Source of the DNA: Bifiguratus adelaidae
Taxonomy: Eukaryota; Mucoromycota; Endogonomycetes; Endogonales
DNA length: 23,656 nt
Reading direction: 5' to 3'
Assembly: GCA_002261195.1 (NCBI GenBank)
Contig: MVBO01000023.1
Span: 137,134-160,789, forward strand
Below, piece by piece: positions 1 to 7,683 of this stretch (positions are counted from its first letter, which is position 1; each line of letters begins with the position of its first letter). The notes beneath the pieces were generated by a model. That model did not search any database and had not been told where the DNA came from. It saw nothing but the letters and a program-made list of their open reading frames with translations. The translations under genes and the position numbers were made by a program.

Positions 1-7
1 GTGCGTG

Positions 8-726
8 TCACTCATGAGGCGGCAAACGCCTACCTGAAAACCAGACGGGGATCTCCAAGTCCCCGCCCCCCAGGACCCGTATTCTTACTCGCTGCTTTTG
101 CCATGTCCGTGGCCGACTCTTGATATCCATACCTAAAGGCGATTCTCGCGCAGACGGCACAGCAGATGGCGTAGCGGATCCGGGAGTCGCCACCGATGGT
201 GTGGACTTGCTTTTAGTATCCACAGTAGGATTAGGTATAGGCGTTTTGGGTGTTTTGATTTGGGAGTGGGAACCAGAGGCATCTAGTATAGATATCAATC
301 CAGGGTGCAAGATATATGTAAAGGCTTGACTTACCTGATCCATCAGCACTTGCGCTGGGTGTGTTCTTTCTGTAAAACATCACAGCAGAGGTTCAGCGGT
401 GTCTCCAAATAGCCTAAGGCAATGAAAACCTACTCGGACATCGGAGAGGATTCGACCCCACTCGGTTCATCGTTAGCCTTGAACTTCTTGCCCGTGCTTC
501 CCTCATCAGCAGAGGTCCTCGTTCGCTTCCCACGTGGAGCCGACCGTTTGCGCTTCTCTTGCTTGTCCTTTGCCTCAACAGCCAGTGTTTCTTGAGGCTG
601 GGTCGCCCATGCCGGTGGAGTCCATGGTTTCTTTCTACCCCTCACTTGCTCTTCGGTCGCTGCGGCCCCTTCGTCTATCGAGGGTCGCGTCACCCTTAAC
701 TTGATACGCAATGGAGCATCTGCCAT
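8..726 (-). CDS. Ies4-like subunit of the INO80 chromatin remodeller (putative)
   Basis: Spliced model: 726-434, 356-337, 282-8, giving 195 aa. Both introns (77 and 54 nt) have good ends (GTAGGT...CAG, GTAAGT...TAG) and the phase is continuous across the 20-nt middle exon. The N-terminus (MADAPLRIKLRVTRP) is basic. The centre is low-complexity and K/R/S/T-rich with nuclear-localisation-like stretches (KRKRSAPRGKRTRT). The C-terminus has a short conserved-looking block, RPRTWQKQRVRIRVLGGGDL, followed by EIPVW. From memory this block follows the pattern of fungal Ies4, a small INO80-complex subunit: W-x-K, then I-[KR]-x3-G, then a Trp. The assignment rests on that one block, so an unrelated basic nuclear protein is possible. 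The gene diverges from the OB-fold gene, with only 25 bp between the two ATGs. Confidence 0.5.
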
Positions 727-751
727 CGTGCAAGCGCAAGCTTTATCCGCA
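727..751. promoter_or_regulatory. 25-bp gap between divergent start codons
   Basis: The Ies4-like ATG (726, minus) and the OB-fold ATG (752, plus) are separated by 25 bp with no TATA element. Any 5' UTRs must reach into each other's coding region, or transcription starts within the gap. The start assignments are the first in-frame ATGs of each model. Confidence 0.5.
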
Positions 752-1246
752 ATGATTGCTCAATTGACGCCCAACGACGCGCAGACAAGTGTGAAGGCAA
801 AAGTTGTCCGCTTATTGGCCAAGGCGAGTGTTATTCATCCACAGAGTGAGTAAGGAGTGTGGATATTGTCCTTGGGCTGACTGGTTGGGTAGCTAAGGAA
901 GAGATTACAGTAGCAGAATACGTGGTAGGGGATGAATCTGCATCCGTGATTCTCAAGGTCATTGGAGGTAAGGTTGCCTTTGCGGCTTATCTATTCCATG
1001 TCACTGAAACCATGATACTTCTCTCTAGACCAGTCTTTGTATACCCCAGGTCACGTCATTGAACTGCAGGACGTACGCACCGAGGTGATCAAGGGGCAAT
1101 TGCGATTGGTGGTGAACCATCGTGACGCGAGATACGGCGGCAAGGCCACGTTGGGAGAAGGTATTACGCAGGCGAATGAGGATACAAACATCTCGGAGAC
1201 GCTGTGGAGCGAACTGCCTTCGACAAGGAATGTGTTGGGCTATTAA
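752..1246 (+). CDS. OB-fold single-stranded nucleic-acid-binding protein (SOSS-B/hSSB-like)
   Basis: Spliced model: 752-845, 893-967, 1029-1246, giving 128 aa. Intron 1 (GTGAGT...CTGAC...TAG) and intron 2 (GTAAGG...CTAG) keep the phase. The protein is a single OB fold. A first strand region (TSVKAKVVRLLAKASV) is followed by VAEYVVGDESASVILKVIGD, then YTPGHVIELQ and VIKGQLRLVVNHR. This matches the A-x-VGD-x-[ST]-G/A, then PG-x-x-I-x-L, then F/I-K-G-x-L-x-L pattern of hSSB1/SOSS-B and the plant and archaeal OB-fold SSB-like proteins. Its length suits a one-domain SSB-like protein. The precise role (DNA repair or RNA binding) is not decided by sequence. Its stop lies 6 bp from that of the convergent HAD gene. 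Confidence 0.6.
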
Positions 1247-1252
1247 GGTGCT

Positions 1253-2271
1253 TTAGATACCCAGGATGGGCAACAACTCTCGAAGACTGGCGATGCGATG
1301 TCGCTTGCTATCAATGACTGCATCGCTAGCGAGGGTGACCTCTTCATAACTAGGTTTGGCTCTGTCCAACAACACGCCATGGAATCCAGCGTCATGTGCA
1401 CCGCCCAGATCCCTGCAAAAACCATCCATGAGCACACCTTCTCAGCCATGATTGCGACACTTGCTTGATCTCATCATCCCCCACATGCAACACCTGCTCA
1501 GGAAGGATCGGTGTCCCTTGTGTCTCATTGATTTTCTGCAAAGCGGCTTCGAAAATACGTCGATCTGGCTTGTTGGCGCCTATTTCGTAGCTCAGCACTA
1601 TGATGTCAATATAGTCTGACAATCCAATAGATGGCACAACAGATTCTAAACGTTAAAGGAAAGGTCAATAAAGGATTGAGCACACAGTCCGCTGAACTCA
1701 CTCAATCGCTCGTCATTGTTGGAGATGATACCCATCAGAATTCCACGCTCTTTGAGTTTTCGCAATGTGGGCAAAGCATCATTATACAGCTCATAACCGT
1801 CTTTTGTGGCAAAACGGTCGTATAGATTGCTAAAAATATTCGCAAAGTGGGGTGACAGGGCTATAGAACGGTGTCATGGTCTTGTCTCCGCATATCTGAA
1901 CAACAGAAGTCTTTGTACCTTCAGAAGTAGCTCCAGAAGCAATCATTGTCTTCCAGACAATCTGAGACCATGTAATTAGCCAATTTCAACGCTCAATAGC
2001 CATTTCCTACCTGTTCCCACCATTGACGACATGTTAACCCGTCATTGCGTCCATAAAATGGATACCGCGTGTTCTGTTCACGGAAGATGGCCCCAAAACG
2101 AGCCGACACGTCTTGCTTATTCAACTGTATCTGATACTTGCTAGCCTCCTTCACATAAGAGCCACTCACTCCCCCTTTTGGTTTCCACAAGGTATGAAAT
2201 GCGTCAAATGTGACCAATCGACATGCTCGTTGCATGTTCCAACAGTCCAATCGATCGAGCGGCCAAGCCAT
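1253..2271 (-). CDS. HAD-superfamily hydrolase, HDHD3-like
   Basis: Spliced model: 2271-2011, 1961-1919, 1860-1702, 1645-1465, 1412-1253, giving 267 aa (human HDHD3 is about 250). HAD motif I is VTFDAFHTLW, with the second Asp replaced as in other HDHD3-type proteins. The cap carries LTCRQWWEQ, typical of this subfamily. Motif II is GIISNNDERL, motif III is GANKPDRRIFEAAL, and motif IV is HVGDDEIKDLGGAHDAG. Introns are 49, 58, 56 and 52 nt. The last is a GC-AG intron (GCAAGT...GCAG), and only that donor restores motif IV in frame. Met13 (ATG at 2235) could be the real start, since homologues begin just before motif I. The substrate is unknown. It diverges from the PLC-like gene. Confidence 0.8.
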
Positions 2272-2367
2272 AACCCACCCTCAACACATTTAATTATAGT
2301 AGCGGTTAATTGCCTTTCTTCTGTGCGCGCCTGGTTTCTCCTTCATATAACGCTTCTTCTCTCTTAT
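2272..2367. promoter_or_regulatory. 96-bp shared divergent promoter (HAD / PLC-like)
   Basis: This is the space between the HAD start (2271, minus) and the PLC-like start (2368, plus). It is AT-rich around 2290-2310 (TTTAATTATAG), with pyrimidine-rich sequence (TTCTTCTCTCTT) just before the plus-strand ATG. If the HAD protein starts at Met13 the gap is 132 bp. Confidence 0.4.
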
Positions 2368-3434
2368 ATGTTGTTCTACGGACTACTGATAGCCTGGGTG
2401 ACGGGCACTCTGGCACAGACAGCCTGTAACGGTGATGCATCGCTATGTAGCAAGACCTTTGACCAGGTTGCCTACGCTACGACGCACAACTCTTTTGCGT
2501 TTCAGGCGAACGCTGCCGCGAATCAAGACTATTCTATTGCCACACAACTTCAGAACGGTATTCGGGGTTTAATGTTGGAAGCGAATACGATAGCCAACGA
2601 CACGACCACGGTCGAACTTTGTCACACGTCGTGTTCTATTCTCGATGGAGGTTCTGCCGCCGATACGTTGACGGTCATCAAGTCGTTCTTGGACAGCAAT
2701 CCCAACGAGATCGTGACCATTCTTTGGCGTAATGCGGGCTCTTTTGCACCGTCAGATTTTGAGGCCGCCGCCAACTCAGCCGGAATTACCAATTATATGT
2801 ACACGCAAGCCACGGGGTCGGCTTGGCCAACACTCAGTTCCATGATTAGCTCTGGCAAGCGTGTGGTGAACTTCATGGACCAAGGTGCAGATAGCACAGT
2901 GCCATGGTGAGTTGATACATGATGCAATGCATGTGTGACTGACGGATGGGTCCCAGGTTGATGGCCGAATATGATTTCGTATTTGAAACGCCTTGGCAAG
3001 TCACAAATGCCAACAATTTCTCCTTTGTTGTTGATCGACCTTCGAACCCTCCGAACCCGCCAAGCCAGATGATGTACGTCATGAATCACTACCTCTACGG
3101 CAACCTCAACCTTGGCGGTGTTACCATTCAAGTGCCTCAAAAAGGCTTGGCCAATTCTACCAATGGTCAAAATCTTGAAGACGAGGCCAACACTTGCAAA
3201 TCGACATTCAGCCGTATTCCCAATTATGTAGCTGTGGACTTTTATGAAATGGGTGATATTTTCCAGACCGTTGACAGTCTCAATGGTGTGCAGTATGTCG
3301 CTAAGCCGCTGGGATCCGCCAGTTCTGCTTCGTCCACCTCCATCAATACCAGTTCGGCCGTGCAAGATACCGTGTCCATGAGACACTTCACCCTCATGTT
3401 GATGGTGGCTTTAACTATGGCATGGGTATTGTAG
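2368..3434 (+). CDS. Secreted, probably GPI-anchored PLC-like phosphodiesterase (PI-PLC X-domain family)
   Basis: Spliced model: 2368-2906, 2957-3434, giving 338 aa. The 50-nt intron is GTGAGT...CCCAG with a CTGAC branch site. The signal peptide is MLFYGLLIAWVTGTLAQ. The catalytic domain shows CSKTFDQVAYATTHNSFAFQ, with the first catalytic His in THNS, then GIRGLMLEA and VELCHTSC with a second His. It continues with IVTILWRN and, after the intron, EYDFVFETPWQVTN and VDFYEMGDIFQTVDSLN. This matches secreted fungal and bacterial PLC-like TIM-barrel phosphodiesterases, which lack the Y, PH and C2 domains. A Ser/Thr-rich stretch and a terminal hydrophobic segment (HFTLMLMVALTMAWVL) suggest GPI attachment. 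The substrate is unproven. An upstream in-frame extension to 2113 is dropped because it would bury the signal peptide. Confidence 0.8.
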
Positions 3435-3439
3435 ATGTT

Positions 3440-3640
3440 GACATATGCCAGATGTAGAATAGATAAAATAGCTGGGGATGACGCGATCTCCAGAACAATT
3501 CATACACACTAATATACCCAGGCGTCTCCGTGCCTTTGCCAGCTTTCCCTTTTGGGTTCCCATAGAACGTGTGAAAATTTTGCCCTGTGTTTCACTTATT
3601 TGAGGACCCATGCTCGCGTCGGCATCGACGTTATTCAATG
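3440..3640 (-). pseudogene. DDE-superfamily (pogo/Tigger/Jerky-like) transposase relic
   Basis: A short minus-strand reading frame with no plausible start contains NNVDADASMG, then GKIFTRSMGTQKGKLAKAR, then LGILVCMNCSGD and VIPSYFIYS. From general knowledge of DDE_1 transposases this recalls the region around the first catalytic Asp (N-x-D-E-[ST]-G), then K-[IV]-x3-KG-x-K, then R-x4-[IV]-x-V-C-x-NA-[ST]-G, then P-P-x-[FI]-I-F. The expected DE of the first catalytic block reads DA. An in-frame stop lies upstream, and the frame stops near the PLC-like 3' end. No terminal inverted repeats were found. The rest of 3435-3834 holds no recognisable gene and must include the GH16 promoter. Confidence 0.4.
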
Positions 3641-3834
3641 ACCGATTGTTTCAGTCAGGAGGGATAAGAGGGAATCATGTACAAACGTATCACTCTCTGT
3701 ATTTTCTTTCTTCTTTGATATATCCTTCCTAGAACTTGTACATAATTGTGAGCGCGACTAATAAGTGAGTCTGTGTAACGTGGCGAAACAATGGATTCAC
3801 TTGGACTCGCCTCTCCGCTAGATCACCACACTCA

Positions 3835-5034
3835 ATGTTGATGACCCGTTCCGAGTCTCCTTTCGTCTCTGTACATGGATGGGCTCAGATGACCCTGCTA
3901 TTGACGCTTGTCTCGATGGGTGTTAGAGCGGATTGCAACCTCTTTAGCGCTGATTTCTCTACGATGGCCGATGGAACGGATCCCATGAGCCTCGGCTTCT
4001 ATGACGGTACGTTTAAACCGGCTGTGCTATTTCTTTCCATCACTGATACAATAAAAACAGCTTGGTGTGGCAAAAACACGGCGGTGCAAGGAGGCGCCTT
4101 AAAGTTATCCTTGACACAAGAATGCGGTCCCAACATTGCCACCTCTCAAGCGTTTACGAATTCACGCGTAGATATCGAGTTACAAACGGCTTCCTATACC
4201 AGTGGTGTCGTGACCGCACTGAGTTTTATTGGGGCGAGTAGTCCAAAAGATGAGATGGATCTGGAATGGGTTGGCACCAATCCCAATCAAGGTAAGCCTT
4301 CTTTCTCGGTGGGTGCTAAAAGGACGATCACTCATCGGGACCCAGTGCAAACCATGTATTTTGTACAAGGACAACGTGTGGAGGGCGCGTTGGGAGCATG
4401 GGAATTTGCCACGGCCGGTGCTGCCTCTTCCACCCAAACGTATTCGTTCATATACTCGGATAATCAGATGCAATGGTTGATCAATAACAAGGTGGTCAGA
4501 ACAGTGAACAAGGGAAGTGGTCCTTTCCCCTCGCAAGCATTACAATTGCATCTTGGTGTATGGGATGGATCGGACTATTCCAGTTGGGCTGGGACCACCG
4601 ATTGGAGCAAGGCGACCAACGGTGTATTCAATGCTTACGTCAAGTCTATCAAGATGCAATCACTAGGTTGCAATGCTTCCTCTGCAAATTCTTCTTCTTC
4701 CTCAGGTTCGCATCAATCTTCTTCGCCTTCTGTTTCCTCCTCCTCCTCTTCTGTATCGTTTACTTCCTCCGTTCCAGCTCCTTCTCCTGCTACAACCACT
4801 TACTCTACCACTTCTTCTTCCTCTGCTCACGCTTCCCCTACCTTAGCCTCTTCTTCCGCAAACGCGAGCTTCACGCCTAGTTCATCGGCAGCCGCGTCTT
4901 CAGTGTCAAGCGCGCCTTCTCAATCGGCCCTTCAGTTGCATCAGTCAGGCGCGTCGTCGTTGTCTGGATGGTCACATGGATGTGCACTGTTGTCAGCCCT
5001 GGTTGTGGTGTTGGCTAGCTCGTTGATGGCGTAA
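3835..5034 (+). CDS. GH16 cell-wall transglycosylase, Crh/Utr2-like, GPI-anchored
   Basis: Spliced model: 3835-4006, 4061-4291, 4346-5034, giving 363 aa. Both introns are 54 nt, lie in frame and lack stops, so the unspliced frame looks continuous. Removing them restores family sequence (YDAWCGKNTAVQGGALKL and NPNQVQTMYFV). The N-terminal leader has a hydrophobic core (MTLLLTLVSMGVRA) before a Cys-containing mature start. The GH16 active site is DEMDLEWVG, the E-x-D-x-E nucleophile/acid-base motif of Crh enzymes that link chitin to beta-glucan. A Ser-rich linker (about residues 270-340) precedes a hydrophobic tail, as expected for GPI proteins acting at the wall. Met3 or Met19 starts are possible, but Met19 leaves too short a signal. 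Confidence 0.85.
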   Translation: MLMTRSESPFVSVHGWAQMTLLLTLVSMGVRADCNLFSADFSTMADGTDPMSLGFYDGTFKPAVLFLSITDTIKTAWCGKNTAVQGGALKLSLTQECGPNIATSQAFTNSRVDIELQTASYTSGVVTALSFIGASSPKDEMDLEWVGTNPNQGKPSFSVGAKRTITHRDPVQTMYFVQGQRVEGALGAWEFATAGAASSTQTYSFIYSDNQMQWLINNKVVRTVNKGSGPFPSQALQLHLGVWDGSDYSSWAGTTDWSKATNGVFNAYVKSIKMQSLGCNASSANSSSSSGSHQSSSPSVSSSSSSVSFTSSVPAPSPATTTYSTTSSSSAHASPTLASSSANASFTPSSSAAASSVSSAPSQSALQLHQSGASSLSGWSHGCALLSALVVVLASSLMA

Positions 5035-5254
5035 GACTAGGAGGATAAGGGATCGGTATGGAAGACGAGTGAGAGTGGGGGATTGGAGCTGTGAAGCGAC
5101 GAGCAAGGATCCCGCTGCGTTGTCTGTTTGTCGCGAGCGCTCCCTAAAATAGGTTGTCTATTGTTCGCTTTAGAAGGCAATCTCTTTATGTGCTTTATCA
5201 TAAAGTTACAACTTTTATCCATTTGCATTCTCAAGTGTCGTTGTGCTCAAAAGC

Positions 5255-5272
5255 TATAAAGGTTATAAAGGT
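5255..5272 (+). promoter_or_regulatory. Duplicated TATA element (TATAAAGGT x2)
   Basis: Two adjacent copies of TATAAAGGT sit 31-48 bp upstream of the ATG at 5303. They look like a TATA box for the small membrane-protein gene. The 5035-5254 stretch before it holds no recognisable gene. Confidence 0.4.
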
Positions 5273-5302
5273 TCCCCACTTTTCGCACCTTTGATCCGGG
5301 AT

Positions 5303-5440
5303 ATGGACGGTTTGCTTTCCACAACGGCCTCACCAGCCGGCATTCACGCTTTTGTCATCACCATGGTCATTGCCCTCTTTCTCATCCTCATGGCTGGACT
5401 GGCCTGCTACTACAGAAGACGCGCCAGCAAGGAAACCTAA
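5303..5440 (+). CDS. Small single-pass membrane protein, 45 aa, unknown function
   Basis: One uninterrupted ORF starts at ATG 5303. A short polar N-terminus (MDGLLSTTASPAG) is followed by a strong transmembrane segment of about 22 residues (AFVITMVIALFLILMAGLAC) and a basic tail (YYRRRASKET). The positive-inside rule predicts an N-out/C-in orientation. Duplicated TATA elements stand just upstream. The frame is open further upstream to 5243 without an ATG. I recognise no family. It could also be a chance ORF, but helix plus basic stop-transfer plus promoter makes a real micropeptide more likely than not. Confidence 0.45.
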   Translation: MDGLLSTTASPAGIHAFVITMVIALFLILMAGLACYYRRRASKET

Positions 5441-5532
5441 ATCGGATCGCCTTCTCTCGCATGTCCATTTGTCACCTATTATAAACTACAAGAATATAGT
5501 TCCCATTATTGCTAATGCCAATTGCAAAGCTG

Positions 5533-5550
5533 CCCTAACCCTGAACCCTA
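5533..5550 (+). promoter_or_regulatory. Telomere-box-like motif upstream of catalase
   Basis: CCCTAACCCTGAACCCTA contains one perfect and two near repeats of the telomeric hexamer (reverse TTAGGG), about 60 bp before the catalase ATG. TTAGGG-type sites are bound by Tbf1-like Myb factors in fungi, so a regulatory role is inferred. A similar motif lies at 7669-7681. Confidence 0.4.
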
Positions 5551-5608
5551 TGAGAGATTCCTCGGCCTGTGGGGTTGACTTGCTTTGCTCTCTCACTTGT
5601 CACCTGCT

Positions 5609-7189
5609 ATGGCTCCCAACAACAACGTCTTGACAACTGGTAACGGCAACCCAGTGGATAACAACCAGACATCCTTGACTGCTGGTCCCGATGGTCCTGT
5701 GTAAGTTACCGGCGTGCAAAACTGTTCTTGCGCCAAAGGTGCACTGACGTACTCAACAGCTTGATCCAAGACTTTCATTTGATTGACAAGTTGGCTCATT
5801 TTGATCGTGAGCGTATCCCTGAACGTGTTGTGCACGCCAAAGGTGCCGCTGCTCATGGTTACTTTGGTGAGCGTTAGACACGACTTATTCACATGTCTCT
5901 GACTGTCGCGCCACCGTACAGAGGTCACTCATGATATCTCCCACTTGACCAAGGCTAAATTCTTGAACCAACTTGGAAAGCGCACTCCTGTCTTTTTGCG
6001 CTTCTCGACTGTCGGCGGTGAGAAAGGATCGGCTGATACCGCGCGCGATCCCCGCGGTTTCGCCATCAAATTCTATACCGAGGAAGGCAATTGGGACATG
6101 GTGGGCAACAATACCCCCGTATTTTTCATTCGTGATCCCAGCAAGTTCCCCGACTTTATTCACACTCAAAAGCGCAATCCTCAAACCAACCTGGCTGACC
6201 CTGATGCGTTCTGGGACTTTTTGTCGCTTGTTCCAGAGTCCATTCATCAAGTGACCATTCTCTTCTCTGACCGTGGTACTCCTGATGGCTACCGACACAT
6301 GAACGGCTATTCGTCTCACACTCTCAAGTTGGTCGATCATTCTGGCAAGTTTAGATATGTCAAATGGCACTTCAAGACCAACCAAGGCATCAAGAACCTC
6401 ACAGCTGAACAAGCCAAGGCTCTGGCCAGCGAGGATCCGGACTACGCCACCCGAGATCTTTTCAACGCCATTGAGAAAGGCGATTTCCCCAGCTGGAATG
6501 CCTACGTTCAAATCATGGAGCCTCAAGATGTTGAAAAGTACCGCTTCAACTCTTTTGACGTCACCAAGGTTTGGTCACAAAAGGACTACCCATTGCACCC
6601 CGTTGGAAGACTTGTTTTGGACCGTAACCCCGAAAACTACTTTGCCGAGACGGAGCAGGCTGCCTTCTCGCCTTCTCACATGGTTCCTGGAATTGATGCC
6701 TCGGTCGATCGCATGTTGCAAGGACGTCTCTTTTCTTATCCTGATACCCACCGTCACCGTCTAGGTCCAAACTACCAACAAATTCCTATCAATGCCCCCA
6801 AGTCTGGCGTGCGGAATCAGCAACGTGACGGTTTCATGACCGTGAATGGCAACGGCGGCTCTGCTCCCAACTACGAGCCCAATTCATCTGGCATCTCACC
6901 CGTCCAAAACAACACCGTTGGTACCACCTTCTCTGCTCAAGAAGTGCGTGGCTGGACTGGTCGTCATGGCTTCAACCTTGTTGACATTGATTTTGTGCAA
7001 GCTGGTGACTTGTATCGTTTGATGCCTGAAGATGCCAAGACGCGTCTCATTTCCAACATTGTTGGTCACATGAAGAATGCCAAGAAGCACATTCGGGATC
7101 GACAAATTGCCAACTTCAAGCGCGCTGATCCTGAATACGGTCGTCGCATCGAGGAGGGCATCTTGAAGGCTGTTGGTACAAAGGCTTAA
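5609..7189 (+). CDS. Monofunctional haem catalase (small-subunit type)
   Basis: Spliced model: 5609-5700, 5760-5866, 5922-7189, giving 488 aa, the usual small-subunit length. It converts 2 H2O2 to water and O2. The distal haem site [20 protein letters not shown] contains the catalytic His. The catalytic Asn is in [14 protein letters not shown]. The proximal haem Tyr is in [17 protein letters not shown]. The three segments join as [17 protein letters not shown] and [18 protein letters not shown], both canonical. The introns (59 and 55 nt) are standard. The C-terminus (VGTKA) is not a clear PTS1, so peroxisomal targeting is not evident from the tail. The gene converges on mitofissin with 150 bp between stops. 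Confidence 0.96.
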
Positions 7190-7339
7190 AAGTACTCTCC
7201 GAATGTAGCCTGCACAACAGGGTTGTATGATGATGGGAATATATAGCGAATGCGAAGACCGTCTTATATATATACATTTATGCATAGACTAGTATACACC
7301 CAGCAGTCTAGTCCACCAGGACTGCTCATTCCCTCCATG

Positions 7340-7610
7340 TCAACGTTTCCGTTCAAAGAAAGGCGCACTGTTTGCCACTATGGTCGCATAATCAATAATC
7401 CAATCACCAGCATCCAAATACTTTTCAACAGCGGCTCTAACATCTTGGTTCTCAATCTTGGACGTGGATAAGCTAGGACAGGCATAGCGTCAGGAACCGT
7501 CGCGTCAGATGGAGCTATTACCTTATGCCTGATGACCGCTTTACACTCGCCAAGAGCGTAGAGACAAGCAAAGCGTCCACAGAGTAATGTATCAAACGTC
7601 CCAATACCAT
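7340..7610 (-). CDS. ATG44: Mitofissin Atg44 (DUF1748 family), 73 aa
   Basis: Spliced model: 7610-7522, 7472-7340, joined across a 49-nt intron (GTAATA...CTGAC...CTAG). The protein starts MVLGRLIHYSVDALLVSTLL and continues with ASVKRSSGI. After the splice come KIENQDVRAAVEKYLDAGDW and, at the end, SAPFFERKR. This is the DUF1748 pattern: a short amphipathic N-terminal helix with H-Y-x-x-D, then VKR-[ST]-[ST]-G, an IEN-x-x-VR-x-x-VEKYL helix and a terminal FERKR. Its 73 aa equals the length I recall for yeast Atg44. The family acts in the mitochondrial intermembrane space as a membrane-fission factor needed for mitophagy. An in-frame upstream ATG at 7664 would add 18 residues, but the shorter start fits the family. 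Confidence 0.85.
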
Positions 7611-7683
7611 CGTCTGATGCGTCGACAGAAAGGACAAGTGCTCTTTTCCGGCAGAACGACTCATCGCCAGGGTTAGGGTTTAA
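7611..7683. promoter_or_regulatory. 73-bp divergent promoter with TTAGGG box (ATG44 / bioF)
   Basis: The two start codons are 73 bp apart (20 bp if ATG44 used the upstream ATG). AGGGTTAGGGTTT at 7669-7681 abuts the bioF ATG and is a telomere-box motif of the kind recognised by Tbf1/Myb factors. It resembles, in reverse, the motif in front of catalase. Confidence 0.45.

Noticed and set aside
2793-3386. 197-aa minus-strand ORF
   Set aside because: It is a shadow of the PLC-like exons and has no family features.
4007-4060. Introns that are multiples of three without stops (GH16 two, bioF one, surface protein one, GH88 one) as evidence of regulated retention
   Set aside because: With about 47 introns of about 50 nt, roughly a seventh should be in frame and stop-free by chance; five is not an excess.
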